Made by a program: the position numbers and the translations under genes. Below the pieces are notes generated by a model that had not been told where the DNA came from, did no database searches, and was given only the letters and a program-made list of their open reading frames with translations. DNA of 64,000 bases from Chitinophaga sancti (GTDB lineage Bacteria > Bacteroidota > Bacteroidia > Chitinophagales > Chitinophagaceae). Location of the stretch: NCBI RefSeq assembly GCF_034424315.1, contig NZ_CP139972.1, forward strand, positions 1,798,001-1,862,000. Reading direction: 5' to 3'. Below, piece after piece: positions 44,381-52,794 of this stretch. Each line of letters starts with the position of its first letter. The first letter of the stretch is position 1.

Positions 44381-44694
44381 AATGGCTGAATCTTTTCATA
44401 ATTACACAAATTCCATTTGGCTGGATAGCTTTATGTTTCAACGACATTGGCTACCTAAACTCCCCTCAAAAGGCCTGAAAAATAGCGTTCTACAGTAGCC
44501 GCTCGTATTTCTCTATTTTGCCTTATCTTGCCTCCCCAACTTGTATCTTATCAAAGCAATGAAAACCCTTATAAAAACCTGGCTGGATAGAAATCGGTAC
44601 AAGTATGCTAACCACAAAACCCACGCTGCATACCGCTCAATCCAACATTTTTTGCTATTGGTAAAATGTGTATTTTACAGCAATTTCATTTCCA
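44381..44694. other. Gap before the 44695 gene
   Basis: About 310 bases of moderately AT-rich sequence. Only a plus-strand 52-codon ORF at 44559-44717 (starts MKTLIKTWLDRNRYKYANHK) is visible; it overlaps the next gene out of frame and is not convincing. No promoter consensus is clear. Confidence 0.3.
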
Positions 44695-45810
44695 ATGATC
44701 GACATTACCTCGTTTGAAACGCTTGATAAGGCAATCAGTCTGGCTGGCGGAGAACCTACTGTACTGGAAGCATTATGGGATGGCAATACCACCGGATGGT
44801 ATTTGTATTTGAACTTACATGTAACAATAAAAAGACTTTTTTTTAGTAAAAAAGAAATTAGGTATATAGGTAAAATTAGCCTGGGCGGAGATATCAGGTT
44901 GTTCAATAAAATCGTTCCCCCCTGGCCTGAGGCGGAGCTGGCAAAAGAATGGGGCAAGATGGCGAATGAAAAATATGGATTGATATTTTATTTCCCATCT
45001 GATAAAGAACCGGATAGTAATTGTCCTCGTTGGGAGCAACGGCATTGGGGCATTCAATGTGCTGATTGTGCTAAGATAATTATCCCTACCGATAGCCCTT
45101 ACTTACCAAAGGACATTTGTTATAACTGTTATCTAACGCGAGAATTCAACAATAAAATAAAAAATGCCGAGCCTAACGACAATGGAGTTAATTTGTACAT
45201 GGTAAAAGATGAAGAGTATATTTATTTAGGCTATAGTAGTTCTTTAGATGGATTTCCCATTGCTCCGTTCATAACTGAAATAGTCCAGGCCCGTCGGGAG
45301 AAAAGACTTGTAGATATCGTCACTCTTGAAGAACGGGATATTTCGATTATAAAAGAAAAAATTGAACAAGCGCTGGATCAAAAAGTAGCAGTTTACAAAT
45401 CAGCCGAATTTTCTCCAGATTTTCCTCAAAATTTTAAACGTAATATCAAGCGACTTACGGTCGAATACAAGGGAAATAGGTATGAATTGATAGAACAGTT
45501 ATGCAAAGAGCATTCGAAAATTGGCAGCCTAGTGAGGGCGCTTGAAACAGTTGACAATGCCATTTCCGGGGATTATTGTTTCAATTTCTATTTCAAGAAT
45601 GGGTTTAATCACCGGGATGATGCTGTATTACGGTTTGTAAATTTTGTTAGTAATGGATCAACCTCTATATCGGCGATTGTGCAGCGGTACAATGGTATAC
45701 TAAATGAAACGGAGGTAAGAGATACGATTACAAAAATGGAGGAAGTTGGCTGTTTGACAATAGAGGGAGAAATTGTACAGACCACAGATATAACCAGAAA
45801 GCTGTTGTAG
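44695..45810 (+). CDS. Hypothetical protein with a zinc-ribbon-like segment
   Basis: 371 residues from ATG 44695 (380 from an upstream start at 44668). No family recognised. Residues ~128-152 carry two CxxC pairs (CADC and CYNC, 22 residues apart), a probable zinc ribbon. Two helical segments follow (ERDISIIKEKIEQAL), and the last ~60 residues resemble a winged helix (YNGILNETEVRDTITKMEEV). No signal peptide, so cytoplasmic. Possible nucleic-acid binding, by inference from the ribbon. Confidence 0.55.
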   Translation: MIDITSFETLDKAISLAGGEPTVLEALWDGNTTGWYLYLNLHVTIKRLFFSKKEIRYIGKISLGGDIRLFNKIVPPWPEAELAKEWGKMANEKYGLIFYFPSDKEPDSNCPRWEQRHWGIQCADCAKIIIPTDSPYLPKDICYNCYLTREFNNKIKNAEPNDNGVNLYMVKDEEYIYLGYSSSLDGFPIAPFITEIVQARREKRLVDIVTLEERDISIIKEKIEQALDQKVAVYKSAEFSPDFPQNFKRNIKRLTVEYKGNRYELIEQLCKEHSKIGSLVRALETVDNAISGDYCFNFYFKNGFNHRDDAVLRFVNFVSNGSTSISAIVQRYNGILNETEVRDTITKMEEVGCLTIEGEIVQTTDITRKLL

Positions 45811-45908
45811 ATTCACGAGGTTCAGGATGTAAAACATTGCGCTTAAGCCGGAGAGGCAGCCATAAAAAATTCCCACCGGTAACCAACTGCCTAAAAAAGT
45901 TACGTGCT

Positions 45909-46976
45909 ATGCATAACATTTCCTTTCCCAAGAGACTTTTCACTTGCATCCTTGCAGGGTTGATAATTGGCGCATCCGCTTTCCGTATAAGTATTACTTA
46001 CTTTAGAACGTGGGGAACTACAGGTGGCTTTTCCATTATTCCCTTTATCACGGTAACAGTATCCGTTGTATACGCCTTTATATGGCAAGCCCGAAAAACG
46101 AATAATCCGTCTACGCTTGCCTTCTGGCAAGGTCTTATTCGTTATGGGGTTGCATTTGACCTGGCAGAATTCGGATGGGCCAAAATCTGTCATTTACAGC
46201 TCGAAATGCCAATGAGTAAACTTGATCTTCCATATAACGCTTTTTCACCTTCGGATTTGTTCTGGAATTTTTTTAGTTTCTCTTATCAATTTGGATGTAT
46301 CATAGCTGCACTGCAAATCGCTGGTGCCATGCTGTTGTTATTTCAGAGAACAAGACTCCTGGGAGTATTTATATTGTTGCCATTGCTTGCCAACATCTTA
46401 CTGATGGATATTTTTTACCAAATCGGCTACAGTGTTGTTGTACATGCCGCTATCATGATGGCAGGAACCTTATATTTCCTGATTATAGAATTCAACCGCA
46501 TTAAGGAATTTTTCTTCGCGACAACTAATAGATTACCCGGGCTGCACTTTTCCAGGTATGTGAAATTAATTATTCGACTTTCTATTATTTATATTCCGCT
46601 ACTATTAATAGCGATGCATGGGAAAGTAGATAAATATCCGGAGCTCACCGGGAAGTATGAGGTGAAACAGTTAAGCGTAAATCAGCAATTGTTATATCAC
46701 AATACCTGTGAAGACAGCATACTGACAATGGTTTATTTTGATATTAAAAACGGTTGCGTATTTCAATTCAATACGCCAACTAAAAGATGGAACGGAACGT
46801 TTTCAAAAGACAACAATCAACTCAAAATAAACTGGTCTGCACCAAAAGATAAGCCTGTTTTCAATGGAACGATTTCTACTTCGAATGACCCAGGAAAATT
46901 AATGCTGGCTGGAATGCTTGGGAAAGATTCGATAGACGTAGTACTACAGAAGGTGAATAATAGAGTACTGCGGTAA
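45909..46976 (+). CDS. DoxX-like membrane protein
   Basis: 355 residues from ATG 45909 (in-frame extension to 45837 rejected). Hydrophobic helices at about 10-28, 40-56, 75-95, 125-150, 155-172, 180-200 and 228-246, with conserved polar/aromatic features (FAKI-like FGWAKICHLQ and QFGCIIAALQIAGAMLLLFQ) of DoxX-like proteins. The last ~100 residues are a soluble beta-rich domain (LTGKYEVKQLSVN ... WNGTFSKDNNQLKINW). Function unknown; inner membrane. Confidence 0.6.
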   Translation: MHNISFPKRLFTCILAGLIIGASAFRISITYFRTWGTTGGFSIIPFITVTVSVVYAFIWQARKTNNPSTLAFWQGLIRYGVAFDLAEFGWAKICHLQLEMPMSKLDLPYNAFSPSDLFWNFFSFSYQFGCIIAALQIAGAMLLLFQRTRLLGVFILLPLLANILLMDIFYQIGYSVVVHAAIMMAGTLYFLIIEFNRIKEFFFATTNRLPGLHFSRYVKLIIRLSIIYIPLLLIAMHGKVDKYPELTGKYEVKQLSVNQQLLYHNTCEDSILTMVYFDIKNGCVFQFNTPTKRWNGTFSKDNNQLKINWSAPKDKPVFNGTISTSNDPGKLMLAGMLGKDSIDVVLQKVNNRVLR

Positions 46977-47004
46977 ATCCGAGTCATTGCATTTTGTCAT
47001 TGGC

Positions 47005-47110
47005 GATTCACCTAAACTACACTTCAAAAAAAAGGCACGTAAAACCTGCGTTCTATGTGCCTCCTGATATCCTTTAATATGAACTTTGTCGGAACGACTG
47101 GACAAATGTC
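47005..47110. repeat. Dispersed hairpin repeat, copy A
   Basis: Shares a ~100-base core with copies B (53590-53763) and C (57200-57361): a hairpin with arms GGCACGTAAAAC and GTTCTATGTGCC around CTGC, then CTCCTGATATCCTTTAATAT and a conserved TGTCGG...GGACAA end. It lies between the DoxX-like gene and the truncated aldo/keto reductase. The hairpin could act as a terminator, but the conserved flanks suggest a repeat family of its own. Confidence 0.75.
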
Positions 47111-47246
47111 TAGCCTGTTCGTGCCCGATTTAAAAGCGTTAAATGGCTTTGTAAGCCTTAATAGAGATGAAAACAATCGATAATTGAGTATGAAATAATC
47201 GCAAATCAGGTCAAATTACAGATAAACAGATGACGCAACAGGCTTT

Positions 47247-47753
47247 CTATATTTCCTTTCGCTGATAAAATACGTGGGCTTCCAATTGATTTACCATCGG
47301 CTTGATCTCACTGAATTTAGCAAGGTCCACAAACCGGTCAGCATAAAAATTACTCACGCCGATAGCTCGTACTGTTCCAACCTTATACGCTTCCTCCATC
47401 GCTTTATATGTGCCGTAATAGTCATTGTATGCCTGATGTATAAGCAGCAAATCAATGTAATCAGTTTGAAGTTTTTGTAGAGACCTTTCGATGGAAGTTT
47501 TGGCTTTCTCATAACCGGCATTCGCAATCCAAACTTTTGTTGTGATAAAGAGTTCTTCCCTTGGCACACCAGATTTTACAACAGCATTGCCTACACCTTC
47601 TTCGTTGAAGTAGGCTTGTGCCGTATCTATAGAGCGATAACCAACATTGATGGCATCCAATACACATCGTTCACACTCTTCTGGAGAAACCAGAAAAACT
47701 CCGTATCCTACCATCGGCATCTCTACTCCATTGTTCAATTTTACTGTTTCCAT
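47247..47753 (-). pseudogene. Aldo/keto reductase, C-terminal half missing
   Basis: 168 codons. N-terminal half of an AKR barrel: NNGVEMPMVGYGVFLVSPEE, catalytic Asp/Tyr in SIDTAQAYFNEEGVG, Lys in TTKVW, then YIDLLLIHQAYND and GVSNFYADR. It stops right after AHVFYQRKEI, where intact members (~280 residues) continue with the cofactor-binding part. Truncation rather than a natural short form is likely because the NADPH-binding segment is lacking. Copy A of the hairpin repeat begins ~135 bases past its stop. Upstream is an SDR gene, 38 bases away. Confidence 0.75.
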
Positions 47754-47791
47754 AACTGCATTATTCTTAAAAAATAACGTGAGGGTTTGAC

Positions 47792-48544
47792 CTACCAGGG
47801 TAGTGGTTTCCGGTCTCTAAAGAACTGTCCGGTAGGTCCATCATCCGGCAATGTGGCTGCCCAAATAATGCCATCCACACTCTCACTTACAGGGCGTCCG
47901 CCAATTGCATCAAAACCAGGACGTGTAGCTGTAAACCCGGGGCAAACAGCATTTACCAGAACATGGTCTGCTTTAAAATCTTTCCCCATTTTAATGGTCA
48001 ATCCATTTAAAGCCAATTTCGTCAGGGCATACGCTCCTAATGTGTACAAACCAAGTTCGCTCAACCGAAAACCAGGGAAATTGATTATGCCAAAATCTGG
48101 GTCTGCATATGACCCAGCTCCGCTGGATATATTAACTATTCTTCCATGACCACTGGCCACCAGCAGAGGATAAAACTGTTGGGTAACATACCAGGTGCCC
48201 GTAATATTGGTTTCAAATTCTCTGTTAAGTTCATCCATATCCTTCTCCTGAACAGTTGCTGAGGAGCTTAACATTAGGCTTGCGTTGTTGATTAACACAT
48301 CCAGTTTCGGAAACTCCTCTTTTACATGCTTTGCGGCAATCCTAATGCTGTCTCTGTCCAAAAGGTCCATGTGCAATGCCGATGCGTCTATTCCAAGCTT
48401 GCTCAAGTCCTGCGCCAGGGCTTCTGCCTGATTGAGTTGCCTGGCAGCTACAATGATTCGAAAGCCTTGTAAACCCAATTGTTCAGCAGTCGCATAGCCG
48501 ATGCCTTCTTTACGGCTTACCCCTGTTATTAATGCTATTTTCAT
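47792..48544 (-). CDS. Short-chain dehydrogenase/reductase
   Basis: 250 residues from ATG 48544. Rossmann motif LITGVSRKEGIGYA, NNASLMLSS, catalytic Ser in NISSGAGSY and Tyr/Lys at YALTKLALNG (after LGLYTLGA). The C-terminus GRPVSESVDGIIWAATL is typical of carbonyl-reductase-like SDRs. It belongs to the minus-strand row of oxidoreductase-type genes divergent from the AraC regulator at 50199. Confidence 0.85.
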   Translation of the reverse strand: MKIALITGVSRKEGIGYATAEQLGLQGFRIIVAARQLNQAEALAQDLSKLGIDASALHMDLLDRDSIRIAAKHVKEEFPKLDVLINNASLMLSSSATVQEKDMDELNREFETNITGTWYVTQQFYPLLVASGHGRIVNISSGAGSYADPDFGIINFPGFRLSELGLYTLGAYALTKLALNGLTIKMGKDFKADHVLVNAVCPGFTATRPGFDAIGGRPVSESVDGIIWAATLPDDGPTGQFFRDRKPLPW

Positions 48545-48579
48545 CTCATTACTATTTATTATAACAACTAAAAGCATGC

Positions 48580-48738
48580 TTACCCGTGGTCATTTTCGTT
48601 AGCAAGTGAAGATGAAAGCTCACGATAAGCATTGACTTGTTCCAGAAAAAGCCATAATTTTCTTTCAGTCTCAGCCAAAGCATCTGCACCTGCCAACCAA
48701 CGTTTAGGCGGCGTTTTTGTAAGTTTTCCTTCAATCAA
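48580..48738 (-). CDS. Small 52-residue protein, TTG start
   Basis: A frame starting TTG at 48738, overlapping the DUF2255 stop by 4 bases, and ending TAA at 48580. The product begins MIEGKLTKTPPKRWLAGADA, then ETERKLWLFLEQVNAYRELS, an amphipathic helix, and an acidic end. A longer frame on the same strand over these bases (starting 48734) looks like a shadow. Natural composition and translational coupling favour a real gene; the non-ATG start and lack of family are against it. It may also be a frameshifted remnant of a longer protein. Confidence 0.4.
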   Translation of the reverse strand: MIEGKLTKTPPKRWLAGADALAETERKLWLFLEQVNAYRELSSSLANENDHG

Positions 48739-49115
48739 CTTTGTGCTTCACGGAGCGCAATTTTAATTGTTGCAGAACGGGCACGGGAACTAATCATCGA
48801 GCCCAGATAAGGGCTGCTTTTGTATTTCGTCTGGTAGGCTTCATCAATCCGGTCATTGAGCGCATCCCCAACCGGCTCAAAGCTCACTTCTTTTATAAGT
48901 CCGGCTACCTGTATCCTCCCTGCTTTTTGCTGAATAGCCGCATTGTACCATCGGGAAGCCTTACCGTGATAAGCTCTTACATATAATTCATTATCCACTA
49001 CAACAGACCAGATCCATGTAGGTGTACCGTATGTTTTCCCATCTTCACGAAACGGCGAAACATGCAGATCGTCAGCCTTTTTGATTTTTAAAATTTCTTC
49101 TTTTGAAAATTCCAC
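48735..49115 (-). CDS. DUF2255 family protein
   Basis: 126 residues, complete DUF2255: KKADDLHVSPFREDGKTYGT, PTWIWSVVVDNELYVRAY, SRWYNAAIQQKAGRI, and the C-terminal YQTKYKSSPYLGSMIS. The family resembles split-barrel flavin-binding proteins of the pyridoxamine-oxidase type, with unknown reaction. Cytoplasmic. Located in the oxidoreductase row 33 bases after the F420-dehydrogenase-like gene. Confidence 0.85.
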   Translation of the reverse strand: MEFSKEEILKIKKADDLHVSPFREDGKTYGTPTWIWSVVVDNELYVRAYHGKASRWYNAAIQQKAGRIQVAGLIKEVSFEPVGDALNDRIDEAYQTKYKSSPYLGSMISSRARSATIKIALREAQS

Positions 49116-49148
49116 GTTGATTATTGTTTTTTACCGGACAAGTACTTT

Positions 49149-49829
49149 TTACTTTCTTAGAAGCTTAAATGCATGCGTCCAACTATTATTCTTAAAGGCG
49201 TAACGAATCCACAACAAGGCAAATGATTCCAGGAAGAATGATTCGGAAATGCCGCCTAAATCAACAATATCTTTCCAGCCCCAACCTTTAGCAATTTCGC
49301 CAACAGATCTTTTGGCGCCTTGATCATTTCCTGCAATTAATAAAACAGGATCTCCTTCTTCTCTTTGAGGGTTAACCACGATGTGCATACTTAGTGTATT
49401 GAAAGCTTTAACCACTTTTGCCTGGGGTAGATGCCTCTGAATTTGTTCACCAAGTGAATTGCCAACTGTTCCGGAAAAGCCAGGAGGAATACCATTTGAA
49501 AGATCAAGCGGATTGGTTGTGTCGATAACAATTTTTCCAGCTAAATGTTCTGTGCCTGCCATGTCAATGGCATTTATTGCGACATCGCCAAAGGTTGAAA
49601 TAAAAATTATCTCTCCAAATTTTGCAACATCAGCAAAAGTTCCCAGCTTAACTTTTGTGTTTTTTTCCTGCCATTGTATATAGGGTGGAGTTCCTATTAT
49701 ATCAGGTTCATTTTTTGCCAGTGTATTTTGAATGTTTCTTGTTCCGATCATTACTTCGTTTCCATCGGCAACAAGTTTTTCTGCGAGAAGTCTTCCGACG
49801 ATACCTGTTCCAAAGATTCCTAATTTCAT
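49149..49829 (-). CDS. NADP-binding protein, F420-dependent NADP reductase type
   Basis: 226 residues from ATG 49829 (MKLGIFGTGIVGRLLAEKLV; an 18-residue upstream extension is rejected). Rossmann GxGxxG at the N-terminus, MIGTRN for NADP preference, then IDTTNPLDLSNGIPPGF and VKAFNTLSMHIVVNP, all usual in the family of NADPH-dependent F420 reductase-like proteins (also the STEAP-type fold). Bacteroidota lack F420, so another hydride partner is expected. Part of the AraC-adjacent row. Confidence 0.85.
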   Translation of the reverse strand: MKLGIFGTGIVGRLLAEKLVADGNEVMIGTRNIQNTLAKNEPDIIGTPPYIQWQEKNTKVKLGTFADVAKFGEIIFISTFGDVAINAIDMAGTEHLAGKIVIDTTNPLDLSNGIPPGFSGTVGNSLGEQIQRHLPQAKVVKAFNTLSMHIVVNPQREEGDPVLLIAGNDQGAKRSVGEIAKGWGWKDIVDLGGISESFFLESFALLWIRYAFKNNSWTHAFKLLRK

Positions 49830-49883
49830 ACTTGTTTTATTTATAATGTTTGTTGTATTGCTGATAGTTTGAAATTTTAACAT

Positions 49884-49982
49884 TTAAGCACCGAATCCGC
49901 CGTCAACAGCGTAGTCCGAACCGGTTACAAAGCTTGCCTCATCGGAGGCGAGAGCGGTTTTATTTTCAAATCTTTCTCTCAT
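49884..49982 (-). pseudogene. 32-codon scar of an SDR gene
   Basis: ATG at 49982 to TAA at 49884 encodes MRERFENKTALASDEASFVT followed by GSDYAVDGGFGA. The first ~10 residues match an SDR N-terminus (RFENKTxLVTGG...) and the rest match the extreme SDR C-terminus (SDEASFVTGxDYxVDGGF), fused in frame. About 220 middle codons are missing. It is the first frame on the minus strand next to the AraC divergent promoter, so it may still be transcribed. Confidence 0.7.
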
Positions 49983-50198
49983 TTTATTATCTTTTATCGA
50001 CTAGTGACTAATTTTCCCGATACCTTTTTTGTACTTTGTTGAGATACTTGTTTTGCTATATGATGCAAAGCTATTTTGAATAAAAGGGGTAACTATAACC
50101 CCGATTACGGATTTAATAACCATTTTTACAGACTGGCAGCCCAAATACCGTTGAACTTATCAGGATGCAATAATTTGGAACCTCAAAACATCAGGAAA

Positions 50199-51107
50199 AT
50201 GAAAAATGTAATCAACATCAGTACGGTTACCGAGTATAATGAGCTTTTGGGATTAGATACTTTTCATCCATTAATTAGTGTTGTTGATTTCTCAAAATCT
50301 GACACGTTATTACCTGCAGGTCAGTCAATTAACTATAACTTATACATTGTATATTTCAAAACTGAGCGACGATGTTCTTTGCGATATGGCAGAAACAACT
50401 ACGATTATCAGGCTGGAACTTTGGTATTTCTTGCTCCCGGGCAAGTGTTAACCGTGGAAGGTATTGGAGAAGATGAAGTGAAGCCAACGGGTTATGCGCT
50501 GCTGTTTCATCCGGATTTACTCCGGGGATCTTCACTTGGTCATCACATGAAAGATTATAATTTCTTTTCTTATGAGGTGCATGAGGCATTGCATCTTTCC
50601 CTACAAGAGAAAAAAATAGTTTTTGAGTGTTTCCAGAAAATTGATTACGAGCTACAACACACAATTGATAAGCACAGCAAAAAGCTCATTGTCTCAAACA
50701 TCGAATTGTTCCTCAATTACTGTATACGTTTTTACGACCGTCAGTTTATTACCCGGAGCGACGCCGGTACAGGGTTTGTTGAAAAATTTGAACGGTTGTT
50801 AAATGAATATTTGCATTCGGATAAGCCCCAAATTGAGGGTATTCCTTCCGTTGCTTTATTCGCCAAAGAACTACACCTATCCCCAAATTATTTTGGAGAT
50901 TTAATTAAAAAGGAAACAGGTAAAACAGCACAAGAATACATTCAGACAAAACTGATTGATGTGGCGAAGGAAAAGATATTTAATCCGGAAAAAGCAGTTA
51001 ATGAAGTGTCATATGAACTCGGCTTTAAATATCCACAACACTTTATTCGTTTCTTTAAGCAACATGTAGGGCATACACCTAATGAATACCGGAATTCATT
51101 GAATTAG
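50199..51107 (+). CDS. AraC-family transcriptional regulator
   Basis: 302 residues from ATG 50199 (MKNVINISTVTEYNELLGL; a 41-codon TTG-initiated extension to 50076 is rejected). Cupin-type N-terminal domain (about 1-190) and C-terminal double HTH: SVALFAKELHLSPNYFGDLI and VNEVSYELGFKYPQHFIRFF, then HTPNEYR. Divergent from the oxidoreductase row starting at the SDR scar; it most likely controls that row and itself. Confidence 0.88.
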   Translation: MKNVINISTVTEYNELLGLDTFHPLISVVDFSKSDTLLPAGQSINYNLYIVYFKTERRCSLRYGRNNYDYQAGTLVFLAPGQVLTVEGIGEDEVKPTGYALLFHPDLLRGSSLGHHMKDYNFFSYEVHEALHLSLQEKKIVFECFQKIDYELQHTIDKHSKKLIVSNIELFLNYCIRFYDRQFITRSDAGTGFVEKFERLLNEYLHSDKPQIEGIPSVALFAKELHLSPNYFGDLIKKETGKTAQEYIQTKLIDVAKEKIFNPEKAVNEVSYELGFKYPQHFIRFFKQHVGHTPNEYRNSLN

Positions 51108-51349
51108 TACCGATTACAAAAATCGTTGCTAACAAGAATATTTCAAATCCAAAAGAGCCTTCAAATCCAACGACTTGTGTGAAAGACTCATTTCCTTCTA
51201 CATTTGTATCTAACTGGTCATTTTCAGACTTTTTCATGTCAGATTCAGCATCAAATGAGAAAATCTATACGTGCTCCCAGTAAAAAATATTATTCTGTCA
51301 GGGTATTTTTCTAAATACGCTTCAATTGCATATGCCAAGGTAGTCAGGG

Positions 51350-51508
51350 TTATATTTGATGCATGTTTTCAGGAGCATAAGTATATGGCAAGGTCAAAGA
51401 ATACCTTTTCCCTACATATCTCCTCCTTAACCTAATCTCCCCCCTAAAATTCTCAATACTAATTTCTCCTTTGGGAGCTTTTGAAGTGATACCCATTCTG
51501 ATACCCAT
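51350..51508 (-). pseudogene. Stub of a tyrosine recombinase N-terminus
   Basis: 52 codons (ATG 51508, or 51496). The segment SKAPKGEISIENFRGEIRLR followed by RRYVGKRYSLTL matches the N-terminal arm-binding region (KGSVSIESFxGRLRLRWR-type) of phage/ICE integrases; it is then cut off at APENMHQI. The catalytic part is absent. A remnant of a lost mobile element. Confidence 0.55.
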
Positions 51509-51573
51509 AAGGCATTTAAACAGGTCAATTTTGGGTTACATCACCAATTTTAAAAGGCTCCTAAAATGCAAAC

Positions 51574-51599
51574 AGCCCTACAGCTGATGCTGCAGGGCT
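51574..51599 (-). terminator. Hairpin downstream of the 51613 gene
   Basis: 11-bp stem (10 paired) AGCCCTACAGC / GCTGCAGGGCT around TGAT, 14 bases past the stop of the minus-strand gene. A weak T-rich stretch follows on that strand. Confidence 0.5.
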
Positions 51600-51612
51600 T
51601 AAAATTAATTAA

Positions 51613-52093
51613 CTAACGCCATCCCAGTTCAATATACAGAGAGCCATCACACATGATGGTTTTCCTTGATAGAAACCTCTTCTTCATCCATTGTTTATTG
51701 TTTTTTGAGACAATTTTCCAGTTTGGATGGTTATAGAACTTTGATTTGATAGACTTATCTGTCCCATCATCCTTATAAAGAAAGTAAGGAAATGGATTAT
51801 CGAAGCAGCTTTTAAAAAAAGTTGAATGCCATTTACAATAACTACATTTGGCATGCATCCTTTTATGGATCAAATTATAGGTCCTACTATTGTCTGTTGA
51901 CTTGAGGATTTTCCTTTTTTTCACTTGTAAAAACATTTGGCTTTACAAGGCGTCTAGGGCTTTTTTCATGGTAAGGGTTTATAATATGATAGTTGATAGG
52001 GAAATTACGTTTATTAGCAGTAAAACCAATTTTGTTCAGCTCGCATATTTTGCTAAATACTATAAATGAGAATGCCTCACCAATGTGAGACAT
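51613..52093 (-). pseudogene. Frameshifted unknown gene
   Basis: Two overlapping minus-strand frames read as one protein if a one-base slip occurs near the 7-base homopolymer at 51915-51921. The N-terminal part (from ATG 52093) contains FTANKRNFPINYHIINPYHE and SPRRLVKPNVF; the C-terminal part has NSRTYNLIHKRMHAKC, then CSYCKWHSTFF (a CxxC) and ends LYIELGWR. The joined length is ~155 residues. No family recognised. It could be a decayed gene, a sequencing slip or programmed frameshifting; decay fits the neighbourhood. Confidence 0.45.
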
Positions 52094-52103
52094 TCAGAAA
52101 GTA

Positions 52104-52277
52104 TTATTTTGCTTTTAACAGTTCAATAGGAAATGGATGATCCTTCAATCTGCGCTTAGCCTGCTCTATCTTTTTTATTATAAAAGGGCTATTGCGCACC
52201 GCTTCCTCTGGGATGCTCGATTTACCTACTACTGGCTTTCCCCTTTTTTCAAGGAATTTTGAAATTTTTGTAGACAT
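52104..52277 (-). CDS. 57-residue basic protein paired with DUF6934
   Basis: ATG 52277 to TAA 52104. Begins MSTKISKFLEKRGKPVVGKS, contains PFIIKKIEQAKRRLKDH and ends PIELLKAK. Basic, helical, no family recognised. It follows the DUF6934 gene by 22 bases on the same strand, so the two are probably cotranscribed. The size and pairing are those of a toxin-antitoxin-like or accessory partner, which is inference only. Confidence 0.6.
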   Translation of the reverse strand: MSTKISKFLEKRGKPVVGKSSIPEEAVRNSPFIIKKIEQAKRRLKDHPFPIELLKAK

Positions 52278-52299
52278 AATTTCTTCCTTTTAATCAAAA

Positions 52300-52758
52300 T
52301 TAACCTTTTTTTCTGGTAACCAAAAATGCTTCATAGTTCTTTCCAGATTCAAACGGCTGCCACTTTTCATCTGCATATCCATAAATATTGAGAACCCCTT
52401 CTATTTCCTCTTTGTTTGTATTTATTGCTATTTGATACAATCTTGTGCAAGCCGGTGTGCTTCCCTCTGCATATATTGCTATATCCTCCATTAAAGCTAC
52501 CATATCGATTACGGTACTTGCAACGGTTGCTAGTATCTTATCCCTGTCATTATTATCCGTTCGTGAAAGATCGTCAATCACGTTATTATTTTCGTTCCAA
52601 TCACCAAAAGCAAGGTTATATACTTGTGATCCATCAATCCACGTTCCAATTTTATAATAATCGACCGTTTTTTTTATTGTACCATTTGGCCCCGTACTCT
52701 CAAAGTCAAATCTGGCAGTCGTTTCATCTAATATATAAGGATACTTGTCTTTTTTCAT
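52300..52758 (-). CDS. DUF6934 family protein
   Basis: 152 residues. Family features: RFDFESTGPNGTIKKTVDY, YNLAFGDWNENNNVIDDLS, NDRDKILATVASTVIDMV and the GST.A.TRLYQIAI segment (EGSTPACTRLYQIAINT). DUF6934 is of unknown function and widespread in Bacteroidota and Cyanobacteria. It opens a two-gene unit with the 57-residue protein downstream. No signal peptide; cytoplasmic. Confidence 0.75.
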   Translation of the reverse strand: MKKDKYPYILDETTARFDFESTGPNGTIKKTVDYYKIGTWIDGSQVYNLAFGDWNENNNVIDDLSRTDNNDRDKILATVASTVIDMVALMEDIAIYAEGSTPACTRLYQIAINTNKEEIEGVLNIYGYADEKWQPFESGKNYEAFLVTRKKG

Positions 52759-52794
52759 GGCTATACAAATGTAGGTCGTAATACAACTCAGATT

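Noticed and set aside
44559..44717. 52-codon plus-strand ORF starting MKTLIKTWLD
   Set aside because: Overlaps the start of the next gene out of frame; no coupling signal or family.
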